Shown piece after piece: positions 1-9,891 of a DNA stretch of 64,000 bases. The translations under genes were made by a program, and so were the position numbers. Location of the stretch: positions 449,001-513,000 of the forward strand of contig OU452230.1 in assembly GCA_911728455.2 (NCBI GenBank), given 5' to 3'. This DNA is from Marthasterias glacialis. Taxonomy: Eukaryota > Echinodermata > Asteroidea > Forcipulatida > Asteriidae. The notes beneath the pieces were generated by a model. It was given only the letters and a program-made list of their open reading frames with translations, did not search any database and was not told where the DNA came from. Each line of letters begins with the position of its first letter. Within the stretch, counting starts at the first letter, position 1.

Positions 1-72
1 AATAGCCCCCAAATTATGTATTTGCTCCACTTGCCCATCCCCCCCATGAAAATGTCTGGTTACGCCACTGTA
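1..72. mobile_element. Possible end of a DNA transposon
   Basis: On the minus strand this reads CAGTGGCGTAACCAG followed by a run of G and continues to the window edge. That terminus recurs in animal cut-and-paste transposons as I recall, but only one end is present and no target duplication can be checked. Confidence 0.35.
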
Positions 73-247
73 GCCTGGAACAAATTTCAGAAAAGAAATT
101 TCCTCAGCACAAGAAAAGTTTACTTTTGACTGGTTCCCTTCATTTTTCTTATAATTCATATGTTCAGCAACATTTTATTTAAAGTAGCTTTTTAACATTG
201 AGCCACATTTTCACTAATGTTTTAGAACAAAACAAGCTGATTCCTAC

Positions 248-412
248 CTCAACTGCTCGATGTCTGTGGTGAACTGAAACTGTGCAAGAGGCTTGAAGTC
301 TGGCATATCACCCTTTGACTTACAATCATCAGAGATGAACTGAAGGAGGTGAATAAACCAAATATTGATGGCCAGGTTACGACCTTGTAATGACCTCACT
401 TGATGATACCAT
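248..412 (-). CDS. JmjC gene coding exon 5 (distal histidine)
   Basis: Starts after CATGTAG with WYHQVRSLQGRNLAINIWF, holding the third iron ligand, and ends TTGAG|GTAGGA. The remaining exons lie off the left edge. Confidence 0.85.
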
Positions 413-3400
413 CTACATGGGAGATATTCAAAATGTTTACTGGATTAACTCATTGCACTGTAACAAATAAAAATTAATAGTCATATTTTGTTGATTTACA
501 AGTTCAAATCATTGAGGCAAGTGTAAAAATGTTTGAAAATAAAATGGTTTGATATAACAAACTCCAATTTAACCATAAACACTTTACCAGAGATGATTGT
601 AAAGCAATCAGAATTTCACAGCCAACTGTAACTCAACAAGCAACGTTTAGAACCAGATAAAATTTGTATGCAAAGTTTCAAGCAAAGCATGGTTGGTTTA
701 GAGAAACAGAACTCAATAAAAAATCAGTCAAACCAAGAAGAGTGATTGGTTAGATGCCATGGATTTATGAACTCACCTGTATGGTATGAAGAAGCAGTCA
801 CTTGGTTCCATAGTGACGTTGTACCAAGGAACTTGACTGAGTCCAGGATATTTATACATATCAACTCTGTCTACATCTACCCCACTGAAGGAGCCGTCTG
901 GATGATCAATATAAATGCTGTCCTTCTCTTTCTGTTCATCAAGAAAAACTCAAGTTAGAATTCCTGCTTTTTTCATCGACACTGTCTATTACTTTTTAGC
1001 AGTGATGCCTTTCTGGGTAGATGGTAGTCTTATGAAGTCCAGTAACCAACAGGTCAAATCCTAATCTAGTTATATCTGCTCAGAGAGAAAATTAGCAAAG
1101 GAGTCATATCTTGATCAACACAGAGTGATATCAAGTCTTGTACCTTGTTTTCTCATCACTGCAGATTTTAATAATGGGTTTGAATCCTGGTAGAGTCACA
1201 CTAACTAACCTCTACAGCTCAATGCAATGAAAATACATTGCTAAGCTATAAACTCAAACCAGCATTAGCTAAAATGTGGTTATTCGAGAGATATTTAGGG
1301 TCATCAGCTTAAATCAGTTGTGTCACTACACAAGTAGGTTTGGATTATTTCTTTTAGGATCTGCCAGAGCTGCAAACCCTTTCTGCAACACTCTGGATCT
1401 TCTAATAGCATTAGCACACATAATGAAAAGTGTCTGCTAATCACAGAGAGGTTGCTTATCAAAGAAAAGAAAATTCACGACTTCTTTCTGAATTAATGCA
1501 TAATATCATACCTTATCTACAAGGAATATTTCTTTCTTGCCATCTAGCACACAGTTGATGTTATCTACAGCATCATAATGTAACACAGATTTAGTACTGC
1601 CACTACTGAACCAAATCACTGCGTCTTGAAGATTATCTGTGAAGCCACCACAGAGCATGCATCTCAGTAAACCTACCTCCCCTATCAACAAGAAAACATT
1701 CAATTCCTTCATCAGTCAATACAAACTGCTTAGCACTTAGCCAAGATTTCATGGAGTTTTGAGGGATTTTCTGCACGTAATCACTTCATTAAAAACAAAA
1801 GAACATCAATGGTAAAAAGATACATACAAATATGACCAAGTACATTTTGTAGGTCTCAGTGTTTTTTTCTCATTTATACCAGTCAAAAGTGTCTCAGAAT
1901 GGACAATTTTGTACATATTTACTACCAGAAGCAGCATGAGAAACAACTTTCAAACATCAGACTACACTTCTCTTATATATACCTCTAGTGTTTTAAAGTA
2001 TGTGAACATGTTCATGTCCAGGCCTTGATCTTAACCGAGGCCATTGGCCTCATGCCCTGTCAAGTTGGCCAGTGTGCCCTTCAGAAACATTGCACTGTCA
2101 CTACCAACTTGGCCAGCATGCCCTTGTACAATTACTCTAATTTGGCCAGCAAAGGCCTGGCCCTGTTTTTCTTAAGATCGGGGCCTGCATGTCATTCAGT
2201 TTGTGTATGTGAACGACCCTACTAAGTTTGAAATGCAAGGACATTCTGTGTGGGTTCCCCATGTGCAAACGTGAGGGCTAAAACAGAGAGGTGACTAAAG
2301 GACGAACCAGTGAAATTATTTTAAAAAACCTAAGAACAGTAAGAAAGAAAAAGTAAGTTACATGTAAGTCTGGATATCTGTGAAGTCTGGGTTACCTGCC
2401 AATTCTGGTAGTACACTTGAAACCATGTAAATATCCCCCTGTTGGTACTCATCCAGAAACTCATGTAGATTCATTGACCATAATCCTCTTGATCGGTTCT
2501 CTTTCTTTCCTTCTTCTACTTCAACCTCAAGGTTCCCGTGCTGGGATCTGATCATTCAACAAAAACAAATCATATTTCAGTCACAATGGTGAACACAGCT
2601 TCATTCCCATTTAACTACTTAATTCAGTTCTTGTTAGTGAATGTTTTAGTTCTCTGCTAAAAATTAATACAAAAAATATTGCATGTGAGAGGCAGTAGCA
2701 TTCACACAAATGTATCCACTCGGCTACGAGGACAAAGTCAATATATTTGAAAATTTAGATTGTAATACATTACTCCTAGAACTATGAGGTTTGTTCCGCT
2801 ATCGTCTCCACGATCCTCATAGAGTGACATGTACAAAATCCTATTCGAAACTTTCTGCCCTTCACGTTTACATGGCTACAATTCTTTTTTGAAATCAGAT
2901 CTCGTCAAAACTAGGCTCTATGTGTTCTTTCAACTCTCATCGAGCGTTGCACTGGTCCAGAAAATCCACTCTGCAAACTAAAAGTTGTTAAAAAGTGATA
3001 AATTCTCACCGTAATTCAGATCCCATTCAAACAGTATTGCAACAAATATGGCGGAGGAGTTGCAAAATTAACTGGTTCGCGGAACCAGCCCATAGGACCA
3101 GCGCACCGCATACCAGCATACCAGTTAATTTTGCAACTCCGGCCGCCATATTTGTCTGCGGATTACCTGTTCACTGATGCCCTGGTCCGAGTTGAATATT
3201 GTTTTGTGCAGTCAGGATACCAGCTGTGTAGAGTGTAGTGCACTGAGTGTAGTGCACAGTGCCAAAACATGATCTAAACAAGCATGTTGGCCTGGAGCAC
3301 TAGTACGACTTTCGAATCAAAATTTCGAAAAAAGGAGTACAATACAGCGCCCAAGTTACTGGGTCTAGCTAGGCTTACATTAATACAACATACATTGATT

Positions 3401-3781
3401 TAAAATAAAAAACACACACACACAAGAAATTTGACTGAGAAAGATAAGCCCAGCCCCAAGCTACACAAACCTTAAATAATCATCTGTCCACAGTTTAAAT
3501 GCGTCCATGTTTTTAGCTGCTCCTTTCATCAGCAATGGCCGCCCATTACGAACATATTTCTCAAAGAACACTGGTGGTTCTGGTACTGAATTCACTGTGT
3601 CTACGTCCGGCTCTGCCTGTCGATGCCAGCCCAGCGGTTTCATGTGACCCGGTGGGTCTGCTGCTTCAGCAGCGTCCCGTCCGCGTGCATGCGTGGCTGT
3701 TGCCGTATCGCCACATAACACTGACAAAAACACAATCCAAACCACGCAAACACACCTTACAAAGTCCACTAACTCCCACAT
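248..3781 (-). CDS. JmjC/cupin_8 Fe(II)/2-oxoglutarate oxygenase-like protein, secretory pathway (3' end outside window)
   Basis: Five exons join in frame: 3781-3471, 2547-2362, 1662-1512, 931-777 and 412-248, giving the first 322 residues; the last exon ends in a GT donor, so the gene continues leftwards. The ATG at 3781 opens a short N-region and a hydrophobic stretch (CVCVVWIVFLSVLCG) that looks like a signal peptide. The motif HYD supplies the HxD iron ligands (H194, D196) and WYHQV supplies the distal histidine (H271); the G-K-K-E segment after HYD and the FFIPYRWYHQV segment are typical of cupin_8 JmjC hydroxylases. Such enzymes use Fe(II) and 2-oxoglutarate to hydroxylate proteins; the substrate cannot be told from sequence. 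It does not resemble JMJD8, the ER-lumen human member, at the HxD region. The exon 2-3 junction is the least certain. It lies head to head with the zinc-finger gene. Confidence 0.85.
777..931 (-). CDS. JmjC gene coding exon 4
   Basis: Begins after GAACAG and ends CATACAG|GTGAGT. Codes for an acidic insert (IDHPDGSFSGVDVDRVDMYK), an NVT glycosylation sequon and the PSDCFFIPYR strand leading to the distal histidine. Confidence 0.85.
1512..1662 (-). CDS. JmjC gene coding exon 3 (HxD iron-binding motif)
   Basis: Codes for CGGFTDNLQDAVIWFSSG, then SVLHYDAVDNINCVLDGKKE, which carries the first two iron ligands. The acceptor after CTGAG was chosen because it restores phase; the exact 5' edge is uncertain by a few codons. 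Donor AAG|GTATGA. Confidence 0.8.
2019..2187. mobile_element. CAGGCC-family MITE, copy 1
   Basis: A 169-bp element with near-perfect 16-bp terminal inverted repeats (CAGGCCTTGATCTTAA and the complement of TTAAGATCGGGGCCTG). Direct repeats CATGTC abut both ends (2013-2018 and 2188-2193), as expected of a target-site duplication. A second copy lies at 58777-58954. It sits in intron 2 of the JmjC gene and codes for nothing recognisable. Confidence 0.8.
2362..2547 (-). CDS. JmjC gene coding exon 2
   Basis: Enters after GATCAG in the matching phase and codes for EVEVEEGKKENRSRG and DIYMVSSVLPEL, a segment typical of cupin_8 proteins. The donor AT|GTAACT is usable but not strong. Confidence 0.75.
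3042..3155. repeat. Long inverted repeat (foldback) in JmjC intron 1
   Basis: Arms of about 35 bp (3042-3076 and 3120-3155) differ by a base or two and flank a loop of about 43 bases. Each arm carries AATATGGCGG, close to a YY1 site. It is probably a small foldback element or a source of hairpin RNA. Confidence 0.7.
3187..3232 (+). repeat. Solo fragment of the TTTTGTGCAGTCA foldback family
   Basis: TATTGTTTTGTGCAGTCAGG followed by ATACCAGCTGTGTAG matches the terminal inverted repeat of the complete element at 6829-7002, but no partner arm is present here. Confidence 0.6.
3471..3781 (-). CDS. JmjC gene coding exon 1
   Basis: ATG at 3779-3781; codes for the signal peptide and the start of the cupin_8 fold (PLLMKGAAK, LWTDDYLR). 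The donor reads AAG|GTTTGT, leaving phase 2. Confidence 0.85.
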
Positions 3782-3990
3782 AAGTTTTTTCTTTGTTTAA
3801 CTGTTAGTATAGCATATAATTGATAAAATTCAGTTGTGTTTTTATAAGGAAATGCAGACGATGTTTTCAATCGGCCATTTTTTGCAGAGCAATGCGCTTC
3901 GGTGTACACGCTAAGCATTGTGGGAATCAAATTGCATTGTGGGTGTCACGTGATTCCTTTTATCAGCTACACATGTAATAAATGATCCTT
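3782..3990. promoter_or_regulatory. Bidirectional promoter between the JmjC and zinc-finger genes
   Basis: Only 288 bases separate the JmjC ATG from the first donor proposed for the zinc-finger gene. Within it lie two direct copies of GCATTGTGGG (3915-3924 and 3934-3943), an E-box CACGTG (3947-3952) and a CGGCCATTTT YY1-like site. GCATTGTGGGA resembles half of the ZNF143/THAP11 promoter motif. No TATA box stands out. Promoter function is inferred from the geometry and motifs. Confidence 0.55.
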
Positions 3991-4069
3991 GATTAGTGCA
4001 AGAATATTGACCACAAAATTACTTGAATCTAACAACAATTCAGCTGGTTCGTGACGATTTTCTTTTGAG
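3961..4069 (+). other. Likely non-coding first exon of the zinc-finger gene
   Basis: The sequence ends in a strong donor, TTTTGAG|GTAAGT, with GT at 4070. The next good plus-strand acceptor that joins the zinc-finger coding sequence is at 9883. The 5' edge given is a guess; transcript data would be needed to place the start. Confidence 0.4.
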
Positions 4070-6487
4070 GTAAGTATAATGAAAGCATGGGAATTGTTGT
4101 AAATCTTTACTTTTTCATTAAATTTGCATAAGAAAGCCATTTAAAGAGCATTTGTGTGTAGCTAGCTTTGGGTGTGTCAAAATATTACACTTTTTACAGA
4201 TTCAATGCATAAAATAAAATTGAGGATTAAGGCCTGTCCAAGTGCATTGTAGGAAATATCTGGTCTTACTCTTTGACTTTAGGCTGTATTCATTCAGACT
4301 TCAGATTTTTTAGGATTTACTCGTTTAACGGAGTACGTGGGCTAGGATGCATCAAATGGCCTCAGCTTATTTCTAAAAAAGAAGTGATTTCGTCTAAATC
4401 ATTAATATAAAATAGCAGTTTTGCATCTAAGTAGCAAAATAGTTAACCAGTTGCTGCTGGGATTCTTTTATATTTTTTTTCCCTGTTCCCCTGGTGGGAT
4501 TCTTTTGGCGAAATTGTCGGAATCGTTTTTCCTTTGAGGGTACGGCTGGCACAAAGAAACCCTGACTTGACAATGGCAAGAGAATAATGATTATCTTTGT
4601 TGGATCGTCCATTTTGTTTTCTTGACCAAGAAAATGTCAAATTAATGCAATGTGAATTACAAAACATCGCCGTGAACTACGGCATAGGTGTTACACTGTC
4701 AAGTGCAAACTAGCCTCTCGCGCAAGCTTCTAGCTTGCGTGGGTCAAATTTGTGCGGTTTAAATTTGCGTGTGCGGATGAAGATTGCGCGCTGCCTTTGT
4801 CATGAACTGCGTGGCATAAAATAAACTGATAAGCATGGATGCGTGGCATTGGATTCAGAAGCATGAACTACATGCATAATTGTTACATGCACGACGATTG
4901 TTTGAGGCATCCCCTGATCCCGTAGTAATTTTTCCGAGGGTGACAAATAAAGATTACTCCAAAACAATCAAACTCAAACTTTATCTGAGACTATGTTAAC
5001 ACTAACAGCTAATATCAGTATATTAAAAATGAAATATATTCACCAGCTTTCTTTGTTGACAAAAGAGTGTGGCACACTTAAATTAGACGCTTGCCCAGTT
5101 CCTGGGCAACAGAACACCGTTCTGATTTTTTTTGACTTAATTTTAAGTTCTTAAAGTTTTAACGATTCTTTTTGGTCAAACTTACGGTGATGAAAAGTTG
5201 CAAGACTGAATTTTGATTACAACTAAATGTTGTATTGAATTGAATTGAACTGAATTGAATTGATTTGATCATGGGCAAACCCCGAAGTTACTTATTCTTG
5301 GAGTTCGAAGTTTGCGCAAGGCTTCAAGTTTGCATGTGATGTCAGGTACGCTATCCTCTTGGAACAAAATAACAAAGGTCTGGAATCAAGGATTACACAA
5401 AAACCACCTCTCAATAGCCAGAAAATGCCAAAATATTCAAGACCTTTTTTGGTCTTTGTGTGGGTGAAAGGAAGCGATAGACGGCATGTGTGTGTTCCGT
5501 GCACGCTCAGCAGTAGAATGTCCGGGTGACCTTTGCTCCGGTATTCCAAAATTACACAATTGCGTCTTTACACGGCTTCCGTTTCCAGTCAGGGGTTAAC
5601 ATTTGCATGTTAACAGGTCATCCACTGCCAACTGGTTAAGACAGAACATGTTTGTGCATGCTGATTGCTATTGAGTAGATTTTGAATTTGACTTAAGTAT
5701 CTAGATAAATGTTATGTTGCATTTTGCTAAGCTGTACAAGGGAACCTGTTCACTGCTAAATAATATTGACAGGCTGAAATTAAGGCTTTTTATTGCATCA
5801 TCAAAAATAAATCATTGTTGATTAATGGATGAGTTACTTTTTGAGTCATTTGGTTGGACGAGGCTTTTGCGACACTTATATCATAATGTATGGCCTGATG
5901 ATGTTTTAGGAATTAGTAATAATACTATAGTGTGACTGTGTTATTGCAGTCCTGTACTCTCAAATTCAAACAAGTAAGTGTTCTTGGTCGTCTCATGTCT
6001 TTGGCTTTGTTACTCTGGTGGCAAATCATTCACAGTCATGTGGAATAACATGTTGACAAGAAACAAGCTTTGCTTTTTAATTTTGGGTCCGGTCTCTTAT
6101 CTCCACAGCACTCCAGTCCTGTACAAAGGATTGGAGTACTCTTGACTGACTTGTGAATGCTGTGGGAAAATAAATGATGGCCAAATAAAGACCCAGTAAC
6201 TGGGGCGATGTACTCCTTTTTTTGAAATTTTGAGTTGGACAGTTGTATTAGCGCCATGTAGGGGAAGCATCTACCGTATGTATTTAATATGGTAGTGATG
6301 AAGGTGATTTGCTACGATTGTGTGCTTACCCTCCCTGTTCCCCCCAAAAAATTGGCAAAATGACGACAAAGACACAACAAAATACCTGGAAAATCGCCTA
6401 CTGGATTTTCAAGATATCAAAGATGAAGTAACATGCTTTCAATGGGAGACTTTTGGATTGTCCTTTTTCACAGTTCTCACCAGTAAT

Positions 6488-6545
6488 ACACATGCTCAGA
6501 ACTACGTGCGCAATACTGAGCATGTGCGTGCATGCTCAGAACTGT
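6488..6545. repeat. Clustered direct and inverted CATGCTCAG repeats
   Basis: ACATGCTCAGAACT occurs twice in direct orientation, with an inverted CTGAGCATGT between, interspersed with GTGCG words. It is a compact dyad-rich block of unknown role. Confidence 0.5.
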
Positions 6546-6828
6546 AAAAAAAAATCTGTTGTGTCTGCTGCCGCCAACGTCTCAAAAGTCTCTCATTGTA
6601 GTCATGATAGTTTTCTGTCTTCTAAATCAATGTTTTTTAGGCCCCAAAACAATGCCTGCCAATGCTTGCCATGAAACCATGAAGCTGCAGCCATGCAGTA
6701 GATCAATTTCATTCTGTGTGAGGTCATATGACACTTTGCATTTGCAATCTGGATATTCGTCAACGACTGTTTCCTTACATGTAAGAAGTCGTAGTAACAC
6801 TGCGAGAATTGCGTGATCGCTGATGCCC

Positions 6829-7002
6829 CGAGTAACATTGTTTTGTGCAGTCAGCGCAGGATACCATCTGTGTAGTGTAGGCTGGTTGAAAGGCGGGATG
6901 GAAAATCTTGCAATGACCGCTACAGTAGGAACGTACGTTTCAATCAGCCTGCAATACACAGCTGGTATCCTGCGTTGACTGCGCAAAACAATATGTAACT
7001 CA
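6829..7002. mobile_element. Foldback MITE, TTTTGTGCAGTCA family
   Basis: Terminal inverted repeats of about 63 bp, running from GAGTAACATTGTTTTGTGCA at the left to the complement at the right, flank a unique core of about 50 bp. A solo end of the same family is at 3187-3232. There is no ORF. Confidence 0.75.
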
Positions 7003-7477
7003 GGTTATCTCTGGGTCTAGGTCAAAACGTATGTGTACATGTAATGAATAGAAATGTTTGGTCGGACAAAAGTTGAGTCTAGATGATCATGAGCACTAGA
7101 ACCATCAGAAACCTTTTTCATCAGGGCTGAAGCCTGCGCCACACTGATATTTCTCAGGTCAAAGCTGACCTAAACGCTTTCTGCCTCAAACTCTATCAGA
7201 CTGTTCTTGTTGCACATGATCAGGCTGGGTGGCAGAGTTGAATTTTGAGCAATGGATAAGGCATTGGTCACAATGTACCGATTTGAGTTTGGCATGAGTA
7301 GCCTCAATAAGTATATGTGCACTTAACATAAATGTTTCTAGTCAACCTTACACCATAGATAAACCTTGGATAAATTAATTTGTATGCATGCATTGTATTA
7401 TTAGAAAGCAATTGTGTTTTTTTGTTAAAATTTGACCAGATTCCTACATGCTTTGTATAAATAGGCCTTTAGATGGA

Positions 7478-8269
7478 ATAGACCAATTGCGCGATCCATG
7501 TCACGTGACCCGTAGTGGGTATTGAATATAAACAAACCGAACGTCCTCCATGGGAAAGTGCGGTATGGTACATGATGATTGTTGCATTTTGATTAATCGA
7601 TCGAGGCCTTTTCTTTCTCGAAATCTGTGAAAAATATCCCAGAGTTTGTACCTGAGACTTTGAGTGGCTGAATAAAGCCAGTAAGGACAGTTCCAGCAAG
7701 TCTTGCAAATTCTACTGGGAATGTGTTCACGATGTGGTAGTACTGGTTGCACAACGGAACGTTTGGGCCAGACGACCGCGATCACGCACGTATCAACACA
7801 AGAATTTCACAGTTTTCAAGCTGAAATCATCCAAAGAAAAGGCTTTCCAAAACTGTGTGATTCCTTTGTCTATGTGAAATTTCGCAAGGCTAGGTAATAA
7901 TGCTCATTTTTCAACGTTCTTTACCCTTTTTATAGTGATTTTGGCTGACATTACAAACAAAATAACAGGCAGGTGGCTACATCGTCGTCGGACTTCGACT
8001 TATAACTCAAACATCAACCTCTTTAGTAGAATACTGGTAGTTTATGAAACAGTAATGTGATATAAATCAATGTCACAACATACATGTACAACTTTATTAA
8101 AAGGGCTTAGTAACTGTGTTATTATAACCAAAACCTGACTGTTGATGTGACTTTGTTGGTCACAGCATGTACATGTATTTGCACGTAGTTTGCCATCAGC
8201 TGAGATGACGTTAGTACCCACTACAGGTCACATGATGACATGTAAACATTGGTCGCGCAATCGGTCTAT
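7478..8269. mobile_element. 792-bp foldback element with ATAGACC termini
   Basis: The left end (ATAGACCAATTGCGCGATCC) and the complement of the right end (ATAGACCGATTGCGCGACCA) match over about 45 bp, including a shared GTGACCnGTAGTGGGTA portion. The short ORFs inside resemble no known transposase, so it is probably non-autonomous. Confidence 0.65.
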
Positions 8270-9494
8270 TAGTGTTTAGTACATTATTTATAAGGAAGTA
8301 AATGCATGTACATATGTGTTATTATTTAGTCATTGACTTGTGTTGAAATTTGGTTAAATCATGTTTTTTTACCTTAATAATTCAGTTATCATTGTGGAGG
8401 GATTTTTAATGGACAACAAAGGATGTACTATGCACATGGTACATGTACATGCAGTCAGTATGCACAATGCATTGGCTTCACTGTGTACACTCTCCATTGT
8501 GTACAGACATACATGTAGTGCACAGTGCATGTCATTAGCATACCAACATACATGTACGTACATGGTTACTGCTGAAACAGCACCATGGGCAGCCATTTTA
8601 ATTTATAAGGGTACAACACATAAGTTGATGTGGTCTATTGTCAGAGGTATGTAAAGCATTGGAATGAATCCCATTGGATTCATGTTGAATTTAATTTTGC
8701 TGGTATTTTATTTATAGACTGTAGCTGTGAGACGTAGTCTAAATCTCAGTTGGTACTGAGATACAGCAAGAAGTGGACATTCTCACTGAGTGTCTTCCTA
8801 CTCAGTCATCAAGCAATATTCACTCCAAAGGTTGGTATATTATGCACTAGTCCAACACTCATGTTGTCTCCCCTTGAGCTTGAAGAATAGCAGGGAGTGG
8901 ATTGTGGGGGGGGGGGGGGCTGGGTTTGAGTTGTCATTGAAAGAGCTTGTATTTGTTTTTCTTTTCATAAGTCTGGTCTCTTTTTTGTACTTGAGAATCA
9001 GTGTAATCCTCATAGTGTGTACGGGGAATCAACCCAAGCTGGTCATTTACTAAATGTCAAAGGTGGACCTTAGTTTCAATGGTTCAATAAACTGTAATGC
9101 AATTCAGTATCACCTTTTAGAATCATACACAGTTTGGGGCGGGGGCTAATGCAATCTTTTGTGATGTTCCTCATGTTTTAAAGGAGCAATCATAAATACT
9201 TATTCTTACATAAACATGGGAGCTTTCTCTTTTTCCTCCCAGCCTCAGTTTGATCCTATTTAGATTGAGAGGAAAAACAACATGGCTTTATCATGATACA
9301 AAACTAATAATAAATTAATGTTAGAATTTGTTGAATAATAAATAGTCAAACAAACAGTGGGGAAGTATTTGAGGAGTACTTTTGTTGTCATGTGAAAAAG
9401 GTGATTGCAGTTGAGCAAGCAACGAGGCCTCAATTTTAGTAAAAGTTGCCAAGCTTTCAAAAACCATTTGCATCTATTTTCTCAGATCGGTCTT

Positions 9495-9644
9495 TAGACC
9501 ATTTTGTTTTTCTCCCATTCAAAGCGATGACACCAGACTGAGGCTAGAACAAAAAATAGTCTGGTGGTTTTTTTTATGGAATTGATAACCACTACTGCTA
9601 TTGCAACAAGGAGTATGACTGATAGCAGCATGGTAAAGTTCTAT
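9495..9644. mobile_element. TAGACC-family MITE, degraded copy
   Basis: It aligns with the element at 29728-29903 through TTGTTTTTCnCCCATTCAAA, GAGGCTnGAA and AAATAGTCnGGT, and ends in GCAGCATGGTAAAGTTCTA. The terminal repeats are more decayed than in the other copy. Confidence 0.6.
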
Positions 9645-9891
9645 TGACATATGACTAGAATTGAGATTCATTTGAAGTGATGTCAATCAAATGTTGAGCA
9701 AATTTTAACGTGTATAATTCACCACAGCTGTGTTCAGATTTGTCTTCGTATCTGTCAAAGATGGTTAAAGACTACATCACTCAATAAATGTGTGTTCACA
9801 TGAAGTTTGAATTTCCCTTAATAGACTTTAATAGCCTTTCTTAGCAATAAATGTTCTACTTTTTTCTCTCTGCTTTGTGACAGCCAAAATT

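Larger units (their letters stand above)
4070..9883 (+). other. Presumed first intron of the zinc-finger gene
   Basis: No coding exon could be recognised here. It holds a clustered CATGCTCAGAACT repeat (6488-6545), three foldback elements (6829-7002, 7478-8269, 9495-9644), a poly-G run near 8909-8920 and many acatgta words around 8430-8570. The acceptor is TCTGCTTTGTGACAG at 9883. Confidence 0.5.

Noticed and set aside
7501..7897. Short open frames inside the 792-bp foldback
   Set aside because: Too short, and no transposase motif could be seen; the element is more likely non-autonomous.
8430..8570. A regulatory array of ACATGTAC words
   Set aside because: Such words occur throughout the window, so the cluster is probably background composition.
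9877..9891. Upstream ATG at 9877 as start of the zinc-finger protein
   Set aside because: It lies before a good acceptor ending at 9883, and the family start resembles MEDTTPDF at 9892.
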